Part shown: piece after piece, positions 1 to 4,795 of the stretch | Position numbering within the stretch: position 1 is the stretch's first letter | Layout: each line of letters begins with the position of its first letter | From: an uncultured Clostridia bacterium | Lineage (GTDB): Bacteria; Bacillota; Clostridia; Christensenellales; Borkfalkiaceae | Length of the DNA: 6,624 nt | Direction of reading: 5' to 3' | Assembly: GCA_937920115.1 (NCBI GenBank) | Contig: CALGVF010000295.1 | Span: forward strand, 1 to 6,624 | Position numbers and translations under genes: made by a program | The notes under the pieces: model-generated | Database searches by the model: none | What the model was told of the DNA's origin: nothing | The model's input: only the letters and a program-made list of their open reading frames with translations

Positions 1-1052
1 CTGAGTATCGCGATAGTGTCTTCAACCGTCGGTTCGTTGACCATTACGGGTTGAAAACGCCTTTCGAGAGCGGGGTCTTTTTCGATGTATTTTCTGTATT
101 CGTCTAAGGTGGTCGCCCCTATACAGTGCAACTCGCCCCTTGCAAGCATGGGTTTAAGCAAGTTACCGGCATCCATCGCACCGTCCGTCTTGCCCGCGCC
201 GACTATCGTATGAAGTTCGTCGATGAAAAGAATGATTTTACCTTCGCTCTTGCGGACTTCGTTCAATACGGCTTTGAGCCTTTCCTCGAACTCGCCCCTG
301 AATTTCGCTCCCGCAACAAGCGAGCCTATATCCAAAGAGAACAGTTTTCTGTCTTTAAGGTTCTCGGGTACGTCGCCTTTCATTATTCTTATGGCGAGTC
401 CCTCGGCGATTGCCGTTTTACCTACGCCCGCTTCGCCGATAAGCACGGGGTTGTTTTTCGTCTTTCTCGACAAAATTCTGATAACGTTTCTTATCTCGTC
501 GTCTCTGCCGATAACGGGGTCGAGTTTTCCGCTCTTCGCTTTCGCCACGAGTTCCGTACCGTACTTATTGAGTACGTCGTAGGTGTCCTCGGGGTTGTCG
601 CTCGTAACCCTCGAATTGCCCCTTATCTCGGCAAGAACTTTCATATAAGAATTAAGGTCTATCGAGTACCGTCTGAAAAGTCCGCGAAGCCCGTCCGTCG
701 GCTTATCTATAATAGCGTAAAGAATATGCTCGACCGAAACGAAGTCGTCTTTCATCTCTTTCGACTTTATTTCCGCTCCGTTGAACGCCTCGTTAAGTTC
801 TCGCGACAACACTTCGCCGGCATTACTGCTCGTCTTATTAAGTCTGCCTATAAGTTCGTTAACGCCTTGTTTTAAGCCTTCGACGTCAACGCTCATACGC
901 TTGAAAATCTGCGTGGCAAGTCCGCCCTCGTCGCTAAGTAACGCGTACAGGATATGCTCTTCGCAAACTTCGGGGTTTCCGTATTCCTTGGCGATATTCA
1001 CCGCTTCGTTTACGGCTTCGACCGATTTTTGAGTTAAATTCTGCATATTCAT
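1..1052 (-). CDS. clpB: ATP-dependent chaperone ClpB, N-terminal part (runs off left edge)
   Basis: ClpB is a cytosolic hexameric AAA+ disaggregase that threads aggregated proteins through its pore together with DnaK. The 350 codons present cover the N-terminal Clp repeat domain (about residues 1-145, with the paired EEHILYALL and VEHILYAII motifs) and most of the first ATPase domain. Visible motifs are the linker stretch NPEDTYDVLNKYG, Walker A GEAGVGKT (206-213), pore-loop region GAKFRGEFEERL, Walker B ILFIDE with D278/E279, and the arginine-finger segment LERRF near 331. The middle domain and second ATPase domain lie beyond position 1. The ATG is chosen because AAGGTGAT (RBS) sits 5 nt upstream and the start overlaps the preceding stop as ATGA, so translation is probably coupled. 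A second in-frame ATG two codons later fits less well. No CIRCE or CtsR box is seen upstream. The NPEDTY linker and order of motifs favour ClpB over ClpA or ClpC. Confidence 0.96.
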   Translation of the reverse strand, partial: MNMQNLTQKSVEAVNEAVNIAKEYGNPEVCEEHILYALLSDEGGLATQIFKRMSVDVEGLKQGVNELIGRLNKTSSNAGEVLSRELNEAFNGAEIKSKEMKDDFVSVEHILYAIIDKPTDGLRGLFRRYSIDLNSYMKVLAEIRGNSRVTSDNPEDTYDVLNKYGTELVAKAKSGKLDPVIGRDDEIRNVIRILSRKTKNNPVLIGEAGVGKTAIAEGLAIRIMKGDVPENLKDRKLFSLDIGSLVAGAKFRGEFEERLKAVLNEVRKSEGKIILFIDELHTIVGAGKTDGAMDAGNLLKPMLARGELHCIGATTLDEYRKYIEKDPALERRFQPVMVNEPTVEDTIAIL

Positions 1053-1681
1053 AAAATCACCTTCTTGTTTTTGAGATTATCGGCGTAATTTTTTTCGATA
1101 ATCGCCGCCGCTCTTTCGTCACAGTCGTATAAGAAATACGATTTAAGATATTCGTCGAATTCCTTTACGTACGCCGAAATTGCTTCGCCGATTTCATTCG
1201 CCCCCGCCGATTCGGGTCTTTTTAATATTCTCACGAAACGCCCGTCCTGATAAAAGTACGTTCTTTCGCCTATATGCTTCTTCTCGATTCCGATAAAAAG
1301 CAGGTAGAAATTTTCCATTTTCTCGAACAACGCTCTGCTCTGAGAACGCAGAGAGATTTTAAGTTGCCCTAAGTCTCCCGCGGGGAAAAGTTCCAAAGAA
1401 TATTTGAGCGTGGGGTTGTATCTGTATGACAATGCACTGCTGACCGAAGCCGTATAGAGCGACGGATTGTTTACGAATTTCATTCCCTCGATTTCGCAAA
1501 AGAGTTTTTCCATTCTCGAAAAAACGTTTTCCGTGAGAGAATCGGGCGTTTCCACGTTCAGATACTCTGTAAGAATTTTATTGAGCATCACCGAACGGCT
1601 CACGCCTTTTTTGAAAGCAAGTCTGTCGAGTTCGTCTACGAGATAATCGTTAAGCACTACGCTGTATACTGATTTTTCCAT
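1049..1681 (-). CDS. Ribbon-helix-helix (CopG/Arc-like) DNA-binding protein with long unknown C-terminal domain
   Basis: The protein has 210 residues. Residues 3-42 follow the ribbon-helix-helix pattern: a short beta strand (KSVYSVVL), helix 1 (LVDELDRLAFKK), the turn GVSRS, and helix 2 (VMLNKILTEYL). In this family the strand inserts into the DNA major groove as a dimer. Residues 43-210 match nothing I recognise; they are mixed charged and aromatic (for example FYLLFIGIEKK, RTYFYQDGRFV) and look like a globular alpha/beta domain rather than a short tail. The start at 1681 is set by GGAGG six or seven bases upstream and by the promoter just before it. A longer reading from a TTG at 1732 is impossible because that TTG is part of the -35 box. 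The stop overlaps the clpB start, so the two form an operon. My inference is that this protein regulates its own promoter and therefore clpB; a DNA-binding protein with another role remains possible. Confidence 0.85.
   Translation of the reverse strand: MEKSVYSVVLNDYLVDELDRLAFKKGVSRSVMLNKILTEYLNVETPDSLTENVFSRMEKLFCEIEGMKFVNNPSLYTASVSSALSYRYNPTLKYSLELFPAGDLGQLKISLRSQSRALFEKMENFYLLFIGIEKKHIGERTYFYQDGRFVRILKRPESAGANEIGEAISAYVKEFDEYLKSYFLYDCDERAAAIIEKNYADNLKNKKVIL
1053..1063 (-). promoter_or_regulatory. Ribosome binding site of clpB inside the upstream gene
   Basis: On the minus strand AAGGTGAT closely matches the anti-Shine-Dalgarno complement and lies just before the clpB ATG. It is made of the last sense codons of the ribbon-helix-helix gene, whose TGA shares two bases with the clpB ATG. 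This arrangement fixes the clpB start and suggests termination-reinitiation coupling. Confidence 0.8.
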
Positions 1682-1703
1682 TTTAACCTCCGTTTTCGGC
1701 AAC

Positions 1704-1732
1704 ATTGTACCACTGCTTAAATAATTTGTCAA
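1704..1732 (-). promoter_or_regulatory. Sigma-A promoter of the ribbon-helix-helix/clpB operon
   Basis: Read on the minus strand, the -35 box TTGACA (1732-1727) is followed by a 17-bp spacer and the -10 box TACAAT (1709-1704), with TG one base before the -10. The predicted start is near 1697, leaving a leader of about 16 nt that carries the GGAGG ribosome binding site. The promoter is close to consensus, so strong basal transcription is expected unless it is repressed. Confidence 0.88.
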
Positions 1733-1776
1733 GCGTTTTATATAATATTCTTTACAAAATTTTATTTTTATTTGTC

Positions 1777-1805
1777 TTTACATTTTAACGGACAAGTGGT
1801 ATAAT
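1777..1805 (+). promoter_or_regulatory. Divergent sigma-A promoter with extended -10
   Basis: TTTACA (1777-1782), a 17-bp spacer, and TATAAT (1800-1805) preceded by TGG form an extended -10 promoter. The expected transcription start is 1811-1813, which coincides with the ATG at 1812. It faces away from the promoter of the ribbon-helix-helix/clpB operon; the two -10 boxes are about 90 bp apart. Confidence 0.85.
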
Positions 1806-1811
1806 GTGAAT

Positions 1812-2291
1812 ATGAGCAAAGAAGAAAGTATTAAAATTATAGAAGAAGGTTTGAAAAAGTACGGAGCGAACGTTTACGATTATCGCGGAACGAAATTTAT
1901 CGGAATAAAAAACCCCTGCTCCGACAATAATATGGCCATAACTTTCGGCGAAAACGAAATGACGATGGAATTTACCTATCAGTCGGCGAGGTTCGCGTAC
2001 GGAAGCGAAAACGACCTTATAACTCACGCCGAAAAGTATCTTACGGGAAAACTTGTGTCCGCGGAATTTTTCCTCGGCGGCAAGCCGTTGTTCGGAGGTT
2101 CGAGAGAATCGGGCGGGGCGAAATTTAAAACGACGGAAGAAATGCTCGTTTGGTATACGGGCGGAAACGAAAAAATAGCGGATAACTTACGAGGATTTCT
2201 TAAAAACGACGGCGTAACACTTAAAATACGCAGTTGGGACGGAAGTCTCGACAGAAACACGACGTTTAATGCGGACGGAGAAATAGCATAA
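1812..2291 (+). CDS. Hypothetical protein, 159 residues, probably from a leaderless mRNA
   Basis: I do not recognise this protein. It has no signal peptide, no membrane segment and no obvious catalytic motif. The N-terminus is a charged helix (residues 2-17, EESIKIIEEGLKK). It is followed by strand-rich stretches (VYDYRGTKFIGI, MAITFGENEMTMEFTYQ), a glycine-rich centre (FFLGGKPLFGG) and a helical stretch ending near FLKNDG. This looks like a soluble small alpha/beta protein. ATG at 1812 is used because the frame upstream has only a GTG at 1806 immediately after the -10 box, and no Shine-Dalgarno precedes either codon. Since the predicted transcript starts at or next to the ATG, leaderless translation is likely. 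The gene is divergent from the ribbon-helix-helix/clpB operon, so shared control is plausible. Codon use resembles its neighbours, which supports a real gene. No clear terminator follows before the repeat-rich gap. Confidence 0.8.
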   Translation: MSKEESIKIIEEGLKKYGANVYDYRGTKFIGIKNPCSDNNMAITFGENEMTMEFTYQSARFAYGSENDLITHAEKYLTGKLVSAEFFLGGKPLFGGSRESGGAKFKTTEEMLVWYTGGNEKIADNLRGFLKNDGVTLKIRSWDGSLDRNTTFNADGEIA

Positions 2292-2317
2292 AATACAGTT
2301 TTTCGTGTCGCAATTAC

Positions 2318-2389
2318 ACGGGACGTCGAGGGCGCCGTCCCCTACGGCTTCGACGAGATAACGGGAAAGCGAGGATGCCGTCCCCTACG
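2318..2389 (+). repeat. Two 29-bp direct repeats, 43-bp period
   Basis: Copies at 2318-2346 and 2361-2389 share ACGGGA, CGAGG and the 13-nt block GCCGTCCCCTACG, matching at 24 of 29 positions. The first copy also sits in a stem: CGTCGA (2324-2329) pairs perfectly with TCGACG (2350-2355). On the opposite strand the repeat reads CGTAGGGGACGGC, a type of GTAGGGG-starting intergenic repeat that I associate with Firmicute genomes. The sequence is non-coding in all frames examined. Confidence 0.75.
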
Positions 2390-2400
2390 ACTGTAAGACA

Positions 2401-2499
2401 ACTTGCCGCAAGGTAAATATAACTTTCGCAGAAAATATAACTTGCCATAGGGCAAATATAACTTCGCGAAGCGAAATATCACTTCCGTTTTCGGGAAGT
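2401..2499 (+). repeat. Array of five tandem mini-hairpins with AAATATAACTT-like linkers
   Basis: Five short stems follow each other about every 18-21 nt: TTGCC/GGTAA with a GCAA loop (2403-2416), TTTC/GAAA (2424-2434), TTGCC/GGCAA (2442-2455), TTCGC/GCGAA (2463-2475) and ACTTCC/GGAAGT (2481-2499). The linkers are nearly constant (AAATATAACTT, once AAATATCACTT), while stem sequences differ but keep their pairing. That pattern of compensating change suggests the fold is what is conserved, in DNA or RNA. It is not a CRISPR array because the repeated units are only about 11 nt and the variable parts are palindromes. Confidence 0.75.
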
Positions 2500-2518
2500 C
2501 ACAATCTTAAAAGCAAGA

Positions 2519-2565
2519 CCTCTCTCGTCGGCTTCGCCGCCACTCTCCCCATAGGGGAAAGCAAG
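2519..2565 (+). repeat. Palindromic intergenic element, copy 1
   Basis: The element begins CCTCTCTCG, contains the small stem CGGC/GCCG (2529-2539) and ends with a second stem TCTCCCC/GGGGAAA (2544-2560) followed by GCAAG. A diverged copy lies at 6320-6363. Here it lies in the leader region of the downstream dehydrogenase gene. It is a dispersed family rather than a gene-specific signal. Confidence 0.7.
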
Positions 2566-2631
2566 ATATATAGCGAGAGATATATATAGATATGTTGCGA
2601 AATATATATAAGTAAAACAACGAGGTGAAAT

Positions 2632-3426
2632 ATGAAAAATATTATAGTAATAACGGGGGCTTCGAGCGGCATCGGCAGAGAGTTCGCACTTATGCTTGAT
2701 GGAATAGAGAAAGTCGATGAAATATGGGCTGTCGCAAGAAGAGCGGACAGGTTAACGGAACTCGGAAAGGAATTGAAAACGCCCGTTAAAGCGTTACCGC
2801 TCGATTTGTCGGGCGAAAACGGCGTTTCGGAGTACAAAAAATTACTGAACGACGAGGAAGTAAACGTTAAAATGCTCGTCAACTGCGCGGGCTACGGAAA
2901 ATTCAATCACTACGAGAATATCCCGCCCGAAGTCAATCAGAATATGATTAACCTCAACGTAAAAGCGGTAGTCGGTATGGTTGACGCAACTCTTCCGAAA
3001 ATAGGCGTCGGCGGCAGAATTATCAATATCGCAAGTTGCGCGGGTTTTCAGCCTATACCCTATATAAATATTTACGCCGCGACAAAAGCGTTTGTTCTCC
3101 ACTATTCGAGGGCGCTTAACGTAGAACTCAAATACAGAGGAATTACCGTCACGGCGGTATGCCCGTATTGGACTAAAACGGAATTTTTCGACAGGGCGAT
3201 CGCGAAAGACGAAAAAACGGTTATAATCAACTACGGCGTTATGTACGACCCGAAAAAAGTCGTCGCAAAGGCTTTGAAAGACGCGTATAAAGGCAAAGAT
3301 ATTTCCGTTTACGGCGGCGTAAACAATTTTCAACGGGCTTTAACTAAACTTCTCCCCCACAAACTCGTTATGAAAATATGGATGGGTATGCAAAAATTCG
3401 ACGGAACGAAGGATATCAGAAAATAG
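2632..3426 (+). CDS. Short-chain dehydrogenase/reductase (classical SDR, DltE-like group)
   Basis: This 264-residue cytosolic protein has the length and motifs of a classical SDR, a Rossmann-fold NAD(P)(H)-dependent oxidoreductase. Visible are the cofactor motif TGASSGIG (8-15), NCAG (84-87), the structural Asn109 in NLNVKA, and the catalytic Ser135, Tyr148 and Lys152 in IASCAG and YAATK. Arg36-Arg37 after the second strand favour NADPH, as in many family members. The usual PG motif after the catalytic region is PY here (P178-Y179). The C-terminal end (LPHKLVMKIW) resembles the broad DltE/YdfG-like SDRs of Firmicutes; the substrate cannot be told from sequence. The start is supported by GAGGTG four nt upstream (AGG six nt before the ATG). 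A repeat-rich leader precedes it and a cysteine-rich protein gene follows from its own promoter. No redox or biosynthetic partner is adjacent. Confidence 0.93.
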   Translation: MKNIIVITGASSGIGREFALMLDGIEKVDEIWAVARRADRLTELGKELKTPVKALPLDLSGENGVSEYKKLLNDEEVNVKMLVNCAGYGKFNHYENIPPEVNQNMINLNVKAVVGMVDATLPKIGVGGRIINIASCAGFQPIPYINIYAATKAFVLHYSRALNVELKYRGITVTAVCPYWTKTEFFDRAIAKDEKTVIINYGVMYDPKKVVAKALKDAYKGKDISVYGGVNNFQRALTKLLPHKLVMKIWMGMQKFDGTKDIRK

Positions 3427-3444
3427 AAAAGTAACACTTTTTTT
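3425..3444 (+). terminator. Weak AT-rich terminator after the SDR gene
   Basis: AAAAGT (3427-3432) pairs with ACTTTT (3436-3441) across an AAC loop and runs into seven consecutive T residues. The stem is short and AT-rich, so termination would be partial. It overlaps the possible -35 region of the next gene. Confidence 0.4.
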
Positions 3445-3460
3445 CCTTTGTAAGTATAAT
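3431..3460 (+). promoter_or_regulatory. Probable promoter of the cysteine-rich protein gene
   Basis: A perfect TATAAT (3455-3460) lies 18 bp after a weak -35 (GTAACA, 3431-3436). The predicted start near 3467 would give a leader of about 44 nt. The poor -35 suggests that an activator may help, or that expression is modest. Confidence 0.55.
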
Positions 3461-3472
3461 GATACTGATAGC

Positions 3473-3482
3473 GCGTATACGC
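3473..3482. promoter_or_regulatory. Perfect 10-bp palindrome just after the predicted transcription start
   Basis: GCGTATACGC is a perfect dyad placed between the -10 box and the AGGAGG of the cysteine-rich gene. A repressor bound here would block the promoter. Ten bases can arise by chance, so the operator reading is tentative. Confidence 0.35.
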
Positions 3483-3510
3483 TACAATCTTACAGGAGGA
3501 AATCAAGAAT

Positions 3511-3726
3511 ATGATGAACTGTCTCGGACTCGGCGACAACTGTTGCCTTTGGATGCTTATAATCATCCTCATACTCTGCATCTGCAAAAACGGTTGCTTA
3601 AACGGCATAATCGATAAGATTTGCGGTTGCGGATGTCTGCTTCCGTTACTCCTTCTCCTTTGCTGCTGCAAGGGCGGAGACAAGGGCGGTCCGAACTTCG
3701 GTTTCGGCGGCGGTTGCTGCAAGTAA
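3511..3726 (+). CDS. Small cysteine-rich, probably membrane-associated protein (71 residues)
   Basis: Fourteen of 71 residues are cysteine (positions 4, 11, 12, 23, 25, 29, 38, 40, 42, 51-53, 69, 70). Two hydrophobic stretches, residues 13-25 (LWMLIIILILCIC) and 43-53 (LLPLLLLLCCC), could cross or sit in the membrane. Between them is a CGCGC cluster, and the tail is glycine-rich and ends CCK. The cysteine groups could bind metal or an iron-sulfur cluster, carry lipid, or form disulfides; the sequence does not decide. It is very likely real: AGGAGG lies 11 nt upstream of the ATG, a TATAAT promoter precedes it and a strong terminator follows. A second ATG is the next codon. There is no classical lipobox or cleavable signal peptide. 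I do not recognise a named family. Alternatives include a secreted microprotein or a spore or envelope component. Confidence 0.82.
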   Translation: MMNCLGLGDNCCLWMLIIILILCICKNGCLNGIIDKICGCGCLLPLLLLLCCCKGGDKGGPNFGFGGGCCK

Positions 3727-3735
3727 GTACATATA

Positions 3736-3771
3736 AATGCGGTCGGCGAAAGATTTTCGCCGACCGTATTT
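3736..3771. terminator. Strong bidirectional intrinsic terminator
   Basis: CGGTCGGCGAAA (3740-3751) pairs perfectly with TTTCGCCGACCG (3755-3766) across a GAT loop, and AAATG/TATTT extends the stem with one G-T pair. T-rich runs lie outside the stem, better on the plus strand. It sits 10 nt after the cysteine-rich gene and just beyond the stop of the convergent esterase gene, so it probably serves both. Confidence 0.9.
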
Positions 3772-3783
3772 TACTTTTATACT

Positions 3784-4632
3784 CTATTTAACGCATATTC
3801 CGATTTCTTCGAGCCATTCCACGGAAAGCCTTATCCATTCGGATATAGATTTCGAGGCGTTTCTTATCGGCTCATCGTTACCGTAAACGGTCATATCGCC
3901 GCAGGAAAAACCGTGCTGACCTTTCCCGAAAACGTGAATGGAAAACGGTACTTTTTTCTCGTTATACTTCATCGCCGCCAAAAGAGCGTTCGCACACGGT
4001 ACGCAACCGTCGTTGGTCGTGGACCAAATAAACGCGGGGGCGGACTTCTCGTTTATTAAATTCAAAATATCCGTCTTCTTTTTAAGTTCTTCGTTTTCCG
4101 CTCCGCACAAGTTATCGAAACTGCCCATGTGAGCGGTCGTCTTTTCACTCGTGATTACGGGATAACTCAATATAACAGCGTTCGGGGTCGGGTCGTACTC
4201 GGGTTTAAAGTACGTTTTCCAATCGTCGCACGCGTTTACGCTTCCGAGCATTGCCGCAAGATGTCCGCCCGCCGAAAAACCCACCGCCGCAACCATATTT
4301 TTATCGGTATGCAATTCGTCGGCATTTCTCCTTATATATTCCATAGCCATTACAGCCTCTAAAATAGCGTAAGGATATCTTACGGGTGCGACGGAATAGT
4401 TGAGAACGAACGCGTTATATCCGTAAGAAAGATATTTCAGAGCGACGGGTTCGTCCTCTCTGAAACTGACCATAGCGTAACCGCCGCCCGGGATAACGAG
4501 CATTGCTGGCGATTTTCTGTCTATATTTACTTCTCGGGAAACGTCGTGAACGTAAGTCGTTAAGTATCCGCTTCCGTTTTCGGGGCGTTTTACCCCGAAG
4601 TATTCGTATAAATCTATTTTTTCCGTTTGCAT
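3784..4632 (-). CDS. Alpha/beta-hydrolase esterase (acetyl esterase/BD-FAE-like)
   Basis: This 282-residue protein carries the hallmarks of an alpha/beta-hydrolase carboxylesterase. It has the oxyanion-hole motif PGGGY (48-52), the nucleophile elbow GFSAGGH with Ser120, the acid Asp208 in TTNDGCVP, and His240 in GQHGF. Order and spacing fit the Aes-type esterases and the BD-FAE/acetylxylan esterase-like group, which remove acetyl or feruloyl groups from sugars or small esters. There is no signal peptide, so it should act in the cytoplasm, for instance on imported acetylated oligosaccharides; that substrate is an inference, because no glycosidase or transporter gene is adjacent. The N-terminal 40 residues form the family's usual lead-in (LYVEYF-like, then a strand). 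AAGGACGG about 10 nt upstream of the ATG is a moderate ribosome binding site. The gene is divergent from the DUF1846 gene and convergent with the cysteine-rich protein gene. Confidence 0.93.
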   Translation of the reverse strand: MQTEKIDLYEYFGVKRPENGSGYLTTYVHDVSREVNIDRKSPAMLVIPGGGYAMVSFREDEPVALKYLSYGYNAFVLNYSVAPVRYPYAILEAVMAMEYIRRNADELHTDKNMVAAVGFSAGGHLAAMLGSVNACDDWKTYFKPEYDPTPNAVILSYPVITSEKTTAHMGSFDNLCGAENEELKKKTDILNLINEKSAPAFIWSTTNDGCVPCANALLAAMKYNEKKVPFSIHVFGKGQHGFSCGDMTVYGNDEPIRNASKSISEWIRLSVEWLEEIGICVK

Positions 4633-4677
4633 TTTTATTTTCCGTCCTTTTTCGTAATTATTCTGAGAACGATATAA

Positions 4678-4686
4678 ATTTTACCA
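4678..4686 (-). promoter_or_regulatory. Extended -10 promoter of the esterase gene
   Basis: On the minus strand TGG is followed directly by TAAAAT (4683-4678), an extended -10 with no good -35 box. The predicted start is near 4671, giving a leader of about 40 nt. Confidence 0.6.
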
Positions 4687-4744
4687 CACTTCCGCCTAAA
4701 AGAAAAGTATTTTTATTTAATTTCCGAAAATATCAATCTCAATA

Positions 4745-4774
4745 TTTGCTTTTCGTCGCCCGATTTGTTATAAT
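4745..4774 (+). promoter_or_regulatory. Promoter of the DUF1846 gene
   Basis: TATAAT (4769-4774) is preceded by TGT, an extended -10, and by a weak -35 (TTGCTT, 4746-4751; 17-bp spacer). The start would fall near 4781, so the leader is only about 15 nt and begins with the AGGAG ribosome binding site (4781-4785). Confidence 0.72.
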
Positions 4775-4795
4775 TGGAAAAGGAGTGTACGACAA

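Noticed and set aside
126..875. Long plus-strand reading frame across the clpB region
   Set aside because: It is antisense to a clpB frame with full family motifs, lacks a ribosome binding site and resembles no protein; it follows from the codon pattern of the real gene.
1049..1681. Toxin-antitoxin pair, as ribbon-helix-helix proteins are often antitoxins
   Set aside because: The protein is too long for a typical antitoxin, and the downstream gene is clpB, not a small toxin; no toxin-like ORF is adjacent.
1682..1732. Longer N-terminus for the ribbon-helix-helix protein
   Set aside because: The upstream TTG is part of the -35 box TTGACA and the extra codons span the -10, so they would not be transcribed; GGAGG points to 1681.
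2304..2320. CGTGT/ACACG hairpin as terminator of the 159-residue protein gene
   Set aside because: It has no T tract on the plus strand and belongs to the repeat block, so termination here is not supported.
2401..2499. CRISPR array
   Set aside because: The constant parts are only about 11 nt, the variable parts are palindromes of about 10 nt rather than 30-nt spacers, and no cas gene is present.
2499..2882. Minus-strand ORF across the repeat-rich gap and the start of the SDR gene
   Set aside because: It overlaps repeats and the conserved SDR N-terminus, and has low-complexity composition and no ribosome binding site.
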